From Brenneria izadpanahii (GTDB taxonomy: Bacteria; Pseudomonadota; Gammaproteobacteria; Enterobacterales; Enterobacteriaceae): 64,000 nucleotides of DNA. The DNA is taken from contig NZ_CP050854.1 of the NCBI RefSeq assembly GCF_017569925.1, positions 3,038,001-3,102,000 on the forward strand. The letters are read 5' to 3'. Below the pieces are notes generated by a model. That model had not been told where the DNA came from. It worked only from the letters and a program-made list of their open reading frames with translations, and did not search any database. Both the position numbers and the translations under genes were made by a program. Below, one piece after another: positions 29,505-38,894 of this stretch; position 1 is the first letter of the stretch, and each line of letters starts with the position of its first letter.

Positions 29505-30023
29505 ATGGTAGATAAACGCGAATCCTATACAAAAGAAGACCTTCTTGCCTCCAGCCGTGGTGAACTATTTGGCCCTCAGGGACCACAGTTGCCGGCGCCC
29601 AATATGCTTATGATGGACCGGGTCGTAAAAATGACTGAAGACGGCGGCAGTCATGGAAAAGGCTATGTGGAAGCGGAACTGGATATCAACCCTGAGCTGT
29701 GGTTCTTTGGTTGTCATTTTATCGGCGATCCAGTGATGCCCGGCTGCCTTGGTCTGGATGCCATGTGGCAATTGGTCGGCTTCTATCTGGGCTGGCTGGG
29801 CGGTGAAGGAAAAGGCCGCGCGCTGGGCGTAGGCGAAGTTAAGTTCACCGGACAAGTATTGCCTACTGCGAAGAAGGTCACCTATCGCATTCACTTCAAA
29901 CGAGTCATTAATCGTCGTTTGGTTATGGGGATCGCAGACGGTGAAGTATTGGTGGACGGGCACTTAATCTATACTGCCGATGAGCTGAAGGTCGGCTTAT
30001 TTAAAGATACAAGCTCCTTCTAA
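29505..30023 (+). CDS. fabA: 3-hydroxydecanoyl-ACP dehydratase/isomerase
   Basis: 172-residue bifunctional enzyme that dehydrates 3-hydroxydecanoyl-ACP and isomerises trans-2- to cis-3-decenoyl-ACP, starting unsaturated fatty acid synthesis. It has the same length as E. coli FabA. Catalytic His is in [28 protein letters not shown] sequence and catalytic Asp in [11 protein letters not shown]. FadR- and FabR-type operators lie upstream, so it is tuned to membrane fluidity. A hairpin follows the gene. Confidence 0.98.
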   Translation: MVDKRESYTKEDLLASSRGELFGPQGPQLPAPNMLMMDRVVKMTEDGGSHGKGYVEAELDINPELWFFGCHFIGDPVMPGCLGLDAMWQLVGFYLGWLGGEGKGRALGVGEVKFTGQVLPTAKKVTYRIHFKRVINRRLVMGIADGEVLVDGHLIYTADELKVGLFKDTSSF

Positions 30024-30032
30024 ACTTCACCG

Positions 30033-30062
30033 GTGGGCGAAAACCAGATGGCTTTCGCCCAC
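30033..30062. terminator. Hairpin after fabA
   Basis: GTGGGCGAAA pairs with TTTCGCCCAC across a 10-base loop, 10 bases after the fabA stop and before the convergent yebE-like gene. Confidence 0.6.
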
Positions 30063-30109
30063 GGTAACCACGATTCATCCTCCCTCCGGCACAAAGAACC
30101 GCGCTCCGC

Positions 30110-30763
30110 TTACTTTTGGTTATTCATCTCATTTGCGATCGACTGACGAACATCCTGGGGGATTTTTAGTGATGTCGCCAACGCGTCCAGATAACTTTTC
30201 TCCATGAAATGGTCGACATCAATTACCGCGCAACTGAGAAAATAAACCTCCAGCGCTTCCTCTTCATTCTTAACATCTCTGGCTAACAGTTCTGGATCTA
30301 ATGGCTGCTCAATGGCGTCCTGTACCCAATGCTGAGCTTCATGACCCAATTGCAACTGTTGGATATTTTCATCAATCCTCTGCTTTTCTGAGGCATCAAT
30401 ATGGCCATCGCTTTTAGCTGCAAATACCAATGCCTGGATTAGACGCCGGGCGCGAACATTATCGGAAGATGACTGCACGCCAAACTGCGGATCGTCCTGG
30501 TGCGTATCCCGTACGCGTTTCTTGTACTGATTCCACAAAACAACGCCGGCAGCGGCGCTGCCGCCGATAATCAACGCGTTCTTGCCCAATGACCCCATGA
30601 TTTTTCTAGCGGATTTATTCGACAACAATACGCCGGCAAGGCCGCCTAGCGCGGCTGGCTTTAACATATCGCCCAGATTACCGTTGCTGCCGCCTTGATG
30701 ATTACCCTGCCTGGGGCTGCCAGAATTCAATAAACCCTGAATCTGTTGTATCCAATTATTCAT
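30110..30763 (-). CDS. yebE: DUF533/TerB-like inner membrane protein (YebE)
   Basis: 217-residue protein with a glycine-rich N-terminal part, a membrane segment (NALIIGGSAAAGVVLWNQY, about residues 62-80) and a C-terminal TerB-like helical domain (LIQALVFAAKSDGHIDASEKQRI). It resembles E. coli YebE (about 219 residues), a cell-envelope stress regulon member in some enterics. The exact role is unknown. Confidence 0.88.
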   Translation of the reverse strand: MNNWIQQIQGLLNSGSPRQGNHQGGSNGNLGDMLKPAALGGLAGVLLSNKSARKIMGSLGKNALIIGGSAAAGVVLWNQYKKRVRDTHQDDPQFGVQSSSDNVRARRLIQALVFAAKSDGHIDASEKQRIDENIQQLQLGHEAQHWVQDAIEQPLDPELLARDVKNEEEALEVYFLSCAVIDVDHFMEKSYLDALATSLKIPQDVRQSIANEMNNQK

Positions 30764-31013
30764 TTATCACCTCAAGGAAATAGCGTTATAGGTATTTACG
30801 ATCCATCCTTATAGTAGAACCTGAGAGGCGTTTTTTTGTCAGGTTATGTATATCAATGAAAAGTCTGGAAGCGTTTTTCATCCCGTTCTATGGGCTATGC
30901 CGCATTCTTTGACGTGACGATTTGCGCTTTATTTTTGAAACGGTATACTGAAATCAGTAAATTGAAATGCAGTTTTAAAAAATGTATTTGCTCGTCACAA
31001 AAAAGGAACGGAC

Positions 31014-31652
31014 ATGAAAATTGCTCTGATTAACGAAAACAGCCAGGCGGCTAAAAACGAACTGATAGCTGCAACCCTGACCAAAGTTGTTGAGCCGATG
31101 GGCCACACCGTTTTTAACTACGGCCAATATTCCGCTGACGATAGCGCACCGCTGACTTATGTACAGAATGGTATTCTGGCGGCCATTCTGCTGAACTCCG
31201 GCGCGGCTGATTACGTCGTTACCGGCTGTGGCACGGGCTCCGGCGCGATGCTGGCCTGTAACTCTTTCCCCGGCGTGATCTGCGGTCTGGTGGTTGATCC
31301 TTCCGATGGCTATCTGTTCGCACAGATCAACGACGGTAATGCGATCTCCCTGCCGTTCGCCAAAGGCTTTGGCTGGGGAGCTGAGCTGAATCTGCAATAT
31401 ATATTCGAAAAACTGCTCGAATGCGAAGGCGGTCAGGGTTACCCGCGCGAACGCGTTGTTTCCGAACAGCGTAACAAGAAGATTCTGGATGCGGTTAAAA
31501 CGGTTGCCTACAAAGATCTGATCACCATCCTGAAGGGTATCGATCAGGAACTGCTGAAAGGCGCCATCAGCGGCCCTAAATTCCAGGAGTACTTCTTCGC
31601 CAACAGCAAAGATGAAGCGTTGAGCAGTTATATTAAAGGTTTGCTGGCCTAA
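31014..31652 (+). CDS. RpiB/LacA/LacB-family sugar-phosphate isomerase
   Basis: 212-residue protein whose first 140 residues follow the RpiB/LacAB fold (MKIALINENSQAAKN, GILAAILLNSGAADYVVTGCGTGSGAMLACNSFPGVICGL). The GCGTGSG loop is the phosphate-binding signature. The C-terminal 70-residue extension is longer than classical RpiB (about 150). Likely aldose-ketose isomerisation of a phosphorylated sugar; the substrate is uncertain. It is a single-gene unit with an AAGGAAC ribosome-binding site and a strong terminator. Confidence 0.82.
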   Translation: MKIALINENSQAAKNELIAATLTKVVEPMGHTVFNYGQYSADDSAPLTYVQNGILAAILLNSGAADYVVTGCGTGSGAMLACNSFPGVICGLVVDPSDGYLFAQINDGNAISLPFAKGFGWGAELNLQYIFEKLLECEGGQGYPRERVVSEQRNKKILDAVKTVAYKDLITILKGIDQELLKGAISGPKFQEYFFANSKDEALSSYIKGLLA

Positions 31653-31670
31653 AAAATGATATTAAAACAT

Positions 31671-31705
31671 GCCGCAGGTCGTTTTACGATCTGCGGCTTT
31701 TTTAT
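31671..31705 (+). terminator. Terminator of the RpiB-like gene
   Basis: GCCGCAG pairs with CTGCGGC, extended by an inner GATC-like pairing, and is followed by TTTTTT. Confidence 0.92.
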
Positions 31706-31879
31706 GCTCATCGCATGGGTTTCACACGGCAGACGGCGTAATTATCCCTTATCGCAGACCATGTTACCCCATTAGCGTTTAATGCTTGACCAGATGCGCC
31801 GAAACCATCAAATACTGCTTGACCGTCGTAAGGCGACTGCCTATAGTAGCGCCCCGTTGTCACTTACGCGGCAACCCCC

Positions 31880-31969
31880 GGTGAGGTGTCCGAGAGGCTG
31901 AAGGAGCACGCCTGGAAAGTGTGTATACGTGAAAACGTATCGAGGGTTCGAATCCCTCCCTCACCGCCA
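31880..31969 (+). tRNA. tRNA-Ser(GGA)
   Basis: 90-base class II tRNA: GGTGAGG acceptor arm, anticodon loop with GGA (CTGGAAA), long variable arm around GTATACGTGAAAACGTAT, T-arm GAGGGTTCGAATCCCTC and encoded CCA. It decodes UCC/UCU. Confidence 0.97.
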
Positions 31970-31972
31970 TAT

Positions 31973-32015
31973 AAAAGAAAACGCCCTTGACGCAAGTCAG
32001 GGGCGTTTTCTTTTA
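31973..32015 (+). terminator. Terminator of tRNA-Ser(GGA)
   Basis: GAAAACGCCC-TTGAC-gcaa-GTCA-GGGGCGTTTTC stem followed by TTTT directly after the tRNA. Confidence 0.92.
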
Positions 32016-32110
32016 TGCGTGATGGACGGTTGAGAAGCCTCGCCAGGGTTCGACAAAACGGCAGGATAGCCGTTTTGGACCGCCAACGGCGGCCCGCAAA
32101 TCAATAAATG

Positions 32111-33120
32111 TTACGACTTATCGCCGGTTAAACGGCGCTGCAACTGGTCACGTAAATTCGGCGGTGTGCCTTTTATGGTCAAGGTATCGGTGGACGGATC
32201 CCAAAAAATACGCTCGCCCAGCAACAGCGCATCGAAATTCAAACTGATCCCCCGCCGCTGCCGGCGAATTTGGTCAATTGCCGTAACGTACTGCGATCGG
32301 CAGGAAAACTCTCTTCCAGCTCATATCCTTGTTCCGCTGAGAACTGCTGGAATGTTTTCTCACCCAGCGGCGGCAACTCTTGAGACAGCGCGGCCAATTC
32401 GATTTCCTCGCCCGATTGCAATTGCTCGTTGCAATAGCTGTAAACCTGTTGACGGTAACTCTGACGCTCACTTTTATCCAACTGCGCATCATCACAATAC
32501 TCATCAACGGCTTTCAGCAGACCGCGGTTTTGCGCTTTGGTATCCAGCCCTTCAGAAGCCGCCAGGAAATCCATAAAGAAATCAGAAACCTTACGCCCTA
32601 CCCGCCCTTTCAGAAAGGTCAGGTAGCGGGTTGATTCAGGATTAGTTTCCCATTCGGTCAAATCAATACGAGCGACGATATCCGCATGATTGATGTCCAG
32701 ATAATGCGTGCTGCTGATATCGAGTTGCTCATTAACCCGCATACTGCTACAGCTATTGAGAACCGCAACCAGCAAATACTCAACGGCCAGATAACGGTAC
32801 TGGCAAAATAAAACTATGCCGCCTTCGGCAAAGGGATATTTGGCCAATTCATCACGCAAACGTCCGGTGGCCGCGCGCGTGAACTCCAGAAAGCCCTCAT
32901 CGCCTTTACGGCAGGCTCTGAGCGCATCCGCCAGTTCACTTTGCTCATTAAACAGACCATAAGCTTTACTCTTGGCGCTATAGATACGATGCAATTCGGC
33001 CATCATTTCTTCCACTGTCGCATTGGTCGACAGCAAAGAATCACGCAACACCATTTCCAGCGTTTGCTCGTCGCGTTTAATTAACTGATGCAGGGCAATC
33101 TGGTCGATATCCAGACTCAT
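32111..33120 (-). pseudogene. yejK: Nucleoid-associated protein YejK with a one-base frameshift
   Basis: YejK (NdpA) is a nucleoid-associated protein of about 335 residues. The frame starting at 33120 ([13 protein letters not shown], after AAGGAG) reads as YejK up to [10 protein letters not shown] and then meets a TGA. The missing C-terminal part ([14 protein letters not shown], then [17 protein letters not shown]) is encoded in another frame down to a TAA at 32111-32113. The shift coincides with a run of five C at 32249-32253 (G on the coding strand), where one extra G would restore the frame. This could be a true mutation, phase variation, or a sequencing error in a homopolymer. Confidence 0.85.
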
Positions 33121-33297
33121 GATAAACTCTCCTTTTGGCAAGGAACGTATTCAAACACCGAACCGATATACCTGCAACCCAAAAGCCGCGCTTCACTGCG
33201 TGTAAACACACAACCAGTCTAAAATGATAAAAGTGCGGAAAAGGCCGAGCCTATACGGTAAGATATGTGACTTTAACAGCTTGAGATACGCTATTTT

Positions 33298-33528
33298 ATG
33301 CCACAATCATCCCGTTACAGTGACGAACACGTTGAACTACTGCTGTCCGATCTGGTCAACGTCCTGGAAAAGCATCATGCGCCAACCGATCTTGCTTTAA
33401 TGGTTCTGGGCAATATGGTGACTAACCTGATTAATACCAGCGTCGCCCCTGCTCAACGTCAGGTTCTGGCGCATTCTTTTGCCGAAGCATTGCAGGCTTC
33501 AATTAAAAAAGCAGATAAAGCTCACTAA
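33298..33528 (+). CDS. yejL: DUF1414 family protein YejL
   Basis: 76-residue protein (E. coli YejL 75) starting [20 protein letters not shown], the conserved opening of the family. Function unknown; it lies between yejK and yejM and is separated from yejM by 14 bases, so probably co-transcribed. Confidence 0.95.
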   Translation: MPQSSRYSDEHVELLLSDLVNVLEKHHAPTDLALMVLGNMVTNLINTSVAPAQRQVLAHSFAEALQASIKKADKAH

Positions 33529-33542
33529 TTTTTGACCAACTT

Positions 33543-35294
33543 ATGGTAACCAACAGTCAGCGCTACCGTGAAAAAGTTTCCCAGATGATTAGCTGGGGAC
33601 ACTGGTTCGCATTGTTTAACATTTTGCTCAGTTTGGGGCTGGGTAGCCGCTATCTGTTTGTCGTCGACTGGCCTTCCTCGCTGTTCGGCAGAATTTATGC
33701 GTTGGTCAGTTGGCTCGGGCATTTCAGCTTTATCGGATTTGCCGTTTATCTACTGATCATTTTCCCGCTGACCTTTATTGTCATGTCTCAGCGATTGCTG
33801 CGTTTTCTTTCCGCAGCGCTGGCGACCGCCGGGCTAACGTTGCTGCTGGTCGATATTGAAGTTTTCACGCGTTTTCACCTTCACCTCAACACCACCGTCT
33901 GGGAGTTAGTCGTCAACCCGGATCAAAGTGAACTTGCCCGCGATTGGCAGCTTATGTTTATCGGCATCCCGCTTATCTTTATGGTGGAAATGCTGTTCGG
34001 CACCTGGTGTTGGCAGAAGCTGCGAAGCCTTAACCGCCGCAGTTTCGGCAAACCTTTAGCCGGCGTTTTCATTTCGGCTTTTTTCGCCTCGCATCTGATG
34101 TACATCTGGGCCGACGCGAACTTCTACCGACCGATTACCATGCAGCGGGCCAATCTTCCCTTGTCTTACCCCATGACCGCGCGCCGCTTTCTGGAAAAAC
34201 ATGGTCTACTTGACGCGCAAGAATATCAGCGCCGCCTGGCGCAGCAGGGAAATCCTGAAGCGATGACGGTGGAATACCCGCTGAACGACATTACATTCCG
34301 CGACAGCGGCAGCGGGTATAATCTGCTGGTCATCGTAATTGATGACGTCCCGTTCGATAGCATCCCAACCGGTATGCCGAACCTGACGCGTTTTGCCGAT
34401 CAAAATATCCGCTTTAGCGATCACTATGATTCAGGCACGCAGCCCAATTCCGGGTTGTTTAATCTTTTCTATGGGATCTCAACAACGTACATGGATGGTA
34501 TTTTGAGCGCCCGTAAACCTTCCGCGCTGATAACGGCGCTAAGCCAGCAAGGCTATCAATTCGGGCTGTTCTCCACCAATGGTTTTGATGCTCCGCTTTA
34601 TCGACAGGCGTTATTGTCTGACATTTCGCTCCCGGCGCCTCAGGAACAGAGCGACGAAGCGATTACCTCGCAATGGCGACAATGGGTGGATAACGATAGC
34701 AACACCGCGCCCTGGTTCTCTTATATTGAGCTGAACAGCGCGTTATCAAATGAGAAAAGCGGAAAACTCTCCACCCAGCGCGACAATCCGGATCTCCAGA
34801 ATATCGATCGCCAGGTGAGCCGGATTATCAATACGCTGCAAGAGAAAAATATACTGGATAAAACCGTGGTCGTTGTTACGACCATGCAAAAAAGCCTGCC
34901 CACCAGCGATCAGGCGGAGGTATTCCGCCGTTCGCTATGGCAAACGCCGCTTATTATTCACTGGCCGGATACGCCGGCGCAGACGATTAATAAGATGACG
35001 GATAATAAAGACGTCATGACCACGCTGATGCAGCGTTTACTGCACGTTAATAATACGGCGGACGATTATTCTCAGGGCGAGGATCTGTTTTCCGCCCAGC
35101 GGCGTAACAACTGGTTGGCAAATGGCAATGGCGGCGATTTGATGATTACCACGCCAGAGAACATCATTATTTTGGAAAATAATGGAAATTATCGTGCCTA
35201 CGATCGGAACGGTCGTCGATTAAGCAGTGAAAAACCTCAGCTTGCCCTGCTTTTACAAGTGCTAACGAATGAAAGACGCTTTATTGCCAACTAA
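33543..35294 (+). CDS. yejM: Inner membrane sulfatase-like protein PbgA/YejM
   Basis: 583-residue protein (E. coli 586). It has five N-terminal membrane helices (residues about 20-190), a basic linker, and a periplasmic sulfatase/alkaline-phosphatase-fold domain (LVIVIDDVPFDSIPTGMPNLTRFADQNIRFSDHYDSG). PbgA/YejM senses periplasmic lipopolysaccharide and regulates LpxC proteolysis through LapB. The metal-site residues of true sulfatases are not all obvious, in line with a sensory role. proL follows as in E. coli. Confidence 0.95.
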   Translation: MVTNSQRYREKVSQMISWGHWFALFNILLSLGLGSRYLFVVDWPSSLFGRIYALVSWLGHFSFIGFAVYLLIIFPLTFIVMSQRLLRFLSAALATAGLTLLLVDIEVFTRFHLHLNTTVWELVVNPDQSELARDWQLMFIGIPLIFMVEMLFGTWCWQKLRSLNRRSFGKPLAGVFISAFFASHLMYIWADANFYRPITMQRANLPLSYPMTARRFLEKHGLLDAQEYQRRLAQQGNPEAMTVEYPLNDITFRDSGSGYNLLVIVIDDVPFDSIPTGMPNLTRFADQNIRFSDHYDSGTQPNSGLFNLFYGISTTYMDGILSARKPSALITALSQQGYQFGLFSTNGFDAPLYRQALLSDISLPAPQEQSDEAITSQWRQWVDNDSNTAPWFSYIELNSALSNEKSGKLSTQRDNPDLQNIDRQVSRIINTLQEKNILDKTVVVVTTMQKSLPTSDQAEVFRRSLWQTPLIIHWPDTPAQTINKMTDNKDVMTTLMQRLLHVNNTADDYSQGEDLFSAQRRNNWLANGNGGDLMITTPENIIILENNGNYRAYDRNGRRLSSEKPQLALLLQVLTNERRFIAN

Positions 35295-35372
35295 CTGCCT
35301 AAATCTAAAGCAGTCGTTCAGTTTAGCTATTGCAATCAGGACAATAAAAGGTAGTATAAGCGCCCATAGCAT

Positions 35373-35449
35373 CGGCACGTAGCGCAGCCTGGTAGCGCAC
35401 CGTCATGGGGTGTCGGGGGTCGGAGGTTCAAATCCTCTCGTGCCGACCA
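35373..35449 (+). tRNA. proL: tRNA-Pro(GGG)
   Basis: 77-base tRNA: CGGCACG acceptor, D-arm GCGCAGCCTGGTAGCGC, anticodon GGG in CATGGGGTG, T-arm GGAGGTTCAAATCCTC and encoded CCA. Position downstream of yejM matches proL of E. coli. The island starts beside its 3' end, so it is the likely integration site. Confidence 0.96.
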
Positions 35450-35462
35450 AATTCCCCAAGAA

Positions 35463-35490
35463 AACCAACCTTTTACGGTTGGTTTTTTTT
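35463..35490 (+). terminator. Terminator of proL
   Basis: AACCAACC-ttttac-GGTTGG followed by eight Ts, 14 bases after the tRNA. Confidence 0.92.
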
Positions 35491-35615
35491 CGTCTGGATT
35501 TCACCGGGGGAATTATGGGGGAATAACCCCGTCATAAAATCAGGGATGGGAAAATGAAAATAATCAATTATCACGGAACGACGAAACGACGATCTGCGTA
35601 CTCGACGATGACGAC

Positions 35616-36920
35616 ATGCTAACGGCATGCCCTGCAGGGCCGTATATCGGCACACCGACAATTCCCGTTTTGTTCAACGGTAAATCGGGTGCGGCTAAAG
35701 GTTATGCAACCAGCGGAACGGCGCAAAGCTGGCGCGAAAACGTAGCGACACTGGCACAAGGTAATCCCTCCATGATGTTAGGGATCGCCTGCACCTTTGC
35801 CGCGCCGCTCATCGGGCTGGTGAGCGTAGACGGATTCGGCGTTCATCTGTTTGGCGGTTCATCTGCGGGCAAAACCACCACCGGCAATATCGCCTCTTCC
35901 GTCTATGGCGATCCTAACGCGCTTAAACTGACGTGGTATTCCACCGCGCTGGGGCTGGTGAACGAAGCCGCCGCCCACAATGACGGTTTTATGCCGTTGG
36001 ATGAAATCGGGCAAGGCAGCAATCGCAAAGCTGTGGCCGATGCAGCCTACGCGCTATTTAACGGTGTTGGCAAAATTCAGGGAGCCAGAGAAGGCGGCAA
36101 CCGAGAGCTAAAACGCTGGCGGGCAATGGCGTTCAGTACCGGCGAGATCGATCTGGAAAGCTATATCCGCGCTGACGGTGGGCGAGTGAATGCAGGTCAA
36201 TTGGTTCGCTTGCTGAATGTCCCGATCACCAAGGCAACGGTATTTCATGGCTATCAGGATGGAAAAGCCCATGCCGACGCGATCCGGGATGCCAGCAACG
36301 CCCATTATGGTGCGGTTGGTCGAGCGTGGATCGCCCACCTTGCCAGCAAGAAAGAAAACGCGCTGGCAACCTACCGCGAAACAGAGCGGCGCTGGTTGAC
36401 ACTGTTACCCGCTGACGCCAGCGAACAAGTACGGCGTGTAGCATCACGTTTTGCGGTACTGGAAGCCGCTTTATTACTTTCTGCCTCTTTTACCGGCTGG
36501 ACGGCACAGGAATGCCACGATGCGTTACAACACAGCTTCTATGCCTGGGTAAATGAATTTGGCATGGGCAACCGTGAAGCCAAAGTCTGGGTAGAACAGG
36601 CCGACGCCTTTTTGCACCAGTTTGGCTACAGCCGTTATTTACCGCACCCCAACCCTGATCCACGCGATTTACCCATCAAGGATCTGGCAGGCTATCGGGT
36701 GAAAAAACCAGGAGCCGATACGCTGGTGTTTCACACCTTCCCCGCCGTATTCAATAACGAGATTGCCGCTGGTGCCAATGCCGCTGCGTTTGCGCAGGTG
36801 TTAGCCGATGCTGGAATGCTGGATAAACCCGCCAAAGGCATCACACGTAAATCATTACGCATTGACGGCAAACAGCCGCGTTTTGTGGTGCTCATGACGC
36901 TCGACGATGAAAAAGAGTAG
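35616..36920 (+). pseudogene. C-terminal remnant of a DUF927 replication ATPase
   Basis: The 434-residue frame carries the DUF927 core: SWRENVATLAQGNPSMMLG, Walker A HLFGGSSAGKTTTGNIA (about residues 75-91), Walker B-like FMPLDEIGQGSNRKA, then a helical C-terminal part. Full-length relatives have a further N-terminal primase or DUF927 half; here the open frame can be traced only to a stop near 35537 and lacks a proper start. DUF927 proteins are superfamily 3-like helicases of P4-like satellites and integrative elements. Only about 170 bases separate this remnant from proL, so the integrase and N-terminal half have been lost. Confidence 0.75.
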
Positions 36921-36941
36921 GTCGCGCGTAAGGTAAAATAA

Positions 36942-37190
36942 GGTCGGTTCAGTCGGTTCATTATTTTAATACATTGATTTATGGGTATTTTTATTTGAAT
37001 AGTGAATCGACCATGAACCGACTTTAGCCATTTTGAACCGACCTAGCCAAGCGTCCTTTTTCTGGCTGGCTTGGTGAACCGACTTTCACACCGCGTGAAC
37101 CTACCCATAGGTCGGTTCAATTTTGAAAATAATTACCCTATCTATCAATCAGTTGACTCCGCGAACCGACTGAACCTACCGAACCGACTC
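36942..37190. repeat. Iteron array GAACCGAC / GTCGGTTC
   Basis: About ten copies of the 8-mer GAACCGAC, its reverse complement GTCGGTTC, or one-base variants (GAACCTAC, GAATCGAC) occur in 250 bases, in both orientations. The clearest are at 36943-36950, 36952-36959, 37015-37022, 37035-37042, 37076-37083, 37111-37118, 37163-37170 and 37181-37188. The intervening DNA is AT-rich. Directly downstream of a replication ATPase this is the layout of a satellite replication origin. Confidence 0.7.
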
Positions 37191-37547
37191 ACTTTTGCTT
37201 ATCTAAAAGAATTTTGCACACACAAAAATCATAACCGGGTAACGCACTGCGCAGTGAGAAAGTGCGCAAAACGAAACTGAACGGCTACGGTAAAATTCGC
37301 AATTGGTATGGCACAATGGCAATCTCTGCGAACCACGCTGTAAGCCGCACCACGCCTGATTTTATTCAATTTGAAATCAATTTCATGACGGGCGCGCATG
37401 TATCGAAATGTTATGGTTTTTTGCGCAGTCGGCGCAGCGGGAGAAGGTATGGGGAGTTTGCTTGAAATGGTAAATTGGGAATAGTGTTGATCGGTGGTCG
37501 AGTAAAACAATACAGAGACTGGCTCAGCTCGACAGTCTGCTATGTGC

Positions 37548-38767
37548 TGTGAGTTCAACTGGTCGATGCAACGCTATCTTAATCAAGGGGGACGTTGCCA
37601 TGAAACGAAGAACTCGGATTAACTACACGCCAGAACAGAAAGCGATTATCTGGGACAGATATAAGCAAGGTGATTCCTTGCATGATATCGCCAGAATGTT
37701 CGACAGATACCATTCTTCTATCATGCCCACTATCTACCAGACTGGTGGATACCGTCCTCCTGTCCGAAAGCGGCACCGGTTAGCCCTTTCGCTTGATGAA
37801 CGAGAGGAGATATCCAGAGGGCTGGTAGCAAAACGTAGCATCAGGGACATCGCTGACAAATTATCAAGAGCCCCCTCAACGATTAGCTGCGAGATCAAGA
37901 GGCATGGAGGTGCAAAACAATACCGTGCAGCAAAAGCGGATACTGCTGCGTGGGAAAGTGCTCTGAGACCAAAACATTGCAAGCTAATTGAAAGCCCCAC
38001 ATTGTGTAAAATCATTGCAGAGAAGATGCATCAGGACTGGTCGCCGGAACAAATCGCCGGTTGGCTGAAACGCTGTTATCCGGATAATCAGGAAATGCAT
38101 GTGTCACACGAAACGATTTATAAAACGCTTTTTATACAAACCCGGGGAGCATTAAAAAAAGAACTGCAGCAATGCCTCAGAAGCGGAAGATCAGTGCGTA
38201 GATCCAGAACGTCATCGCTTAAAGGGAAAGGATTAGGGTCAATCCCGGATGCGATACCTATCAGCGAAAGGCCACCTGAAGCCGCAGACAGAGCCATACC
38301 GGGTCACTGGGAAGGTGACCTGATCCAGGGCTCGAAAAACTCCTATATCGTCACCCTCGTAGAACGCCATTCCCGCTTTGTTATGCTGGCCAAAATCAGG
38401 GACAACAAGACCATAACTGTTATATCTGCACTCATCAAACAAGCCCGAGAATTACCTGTTGAGCTTTATAAAACATTAACATGGGATCGTGGGGCTGAAA
38501 TGACCAGCCACACCCGATTTACTGTAGCGACAGACATTCAGATTTATTTCTGTGATCCTCAATCTCCTTGGCAACGTGGCTCAAATGAAAATACGAACAG
38601 ATTGCTCAGACAATATTTTCCAAAAGGAACTGACTTATCGGTTCACGGCCAGCAAAGACTTAACAGTGTTGCCAGACAGCTCAACGAAAGGCCGAGAAAA
38701 ACGCTAGACTATGAATCACCCGCAGAGCGGTTCAATAAGTGTGTTGCATCCATCGGTTGAACTCACA
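37548..38767 (+). mobile_element. IS30-family insertion sequence, complete
   Basis: 1220-base element with imperfect 25-base terminal inverted repeats: TGTGAGTTCAAC...GATGCAAC at 37548-37572, and the complementary GTTGCATC...GTTGAACTCACA at 38743-38767, differing at four central positions. Both ends are flanked by the dinucleotide GC, fitting the 2-base target duplication of IS30. It contains one intact transposase gene and sits between the iteron array and the GIY-YIG gene. Confidence 0.92.
37600..38760 (+). CDS. IS30-family transposase
   Basis: 386-residue DDE transposase. It has an N-terminal helix-turn-helix (LSLDEREEISRGLVAKRSIRDIADKLSRAPSTIS-type; residues about 65-100) and a catalytic core with IPGHWEGDLIQGSKNSYIVTLVER (first D), LTWDRGAEM (second D) and PWQRGSNENTNRLLRQYFPKG (E). 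ATG 37600 follows AAGGGGGAC; the open frame begins earlier inside the left repeat. The gene looks intact, so the element may be active. Confidence 0.95.
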   Translation: MKRRTRINYTPEQKAIIWDRYKQGDSLHDIARMFDRYHSSIMPTIYQTGGYRPPVRKRHRLALSLDEREEISRGLVAKRSIRDIADKLSRAPSTISCEIKRHGGAKQYRAAKADTAAWESALRPKHCKLIESPTLCKIIAEKMHQDWSPEQIAGWLKRCYPDNQEMHVSHETIYKTLFIQTRGALKKELQQCLRSGRSVRRSRTSSLKGKGLGSIPDAIPISERPPEAADRAIPGHWEGDLIQGSKNSYIVTLVERHSRFVMLAKIRDNKTITVISALIKQARELPVELYKTLTWDRGAEMTSHTRFTVATDIQIYFCDPQSPWQRGSNENTNRLLRQYFPKGTDLSVHGQQRLNSVARQLNERPRKTLDYESPAERFNKCVASIG

Positions 38768-38894
38768 GCCAACAGCGGACGTTGCTAACATGGAGCCATA
38801 CAAATTTACGGACAATAAATCATAGGAATGCAAGCATGTGACATAAAGTCATGGTAAAGAGTCAATAACTCAACTTCCATACTAAGGAGCGATA

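Noticed and set aside
37229..37558. Minus-strand frame of 109 residues next to the iteron array
   Set aside because: It runs into the left end of the IS30 element, has no good start site and I recognise no reliable homologue. It may be a remnant, but evidence is too weak.
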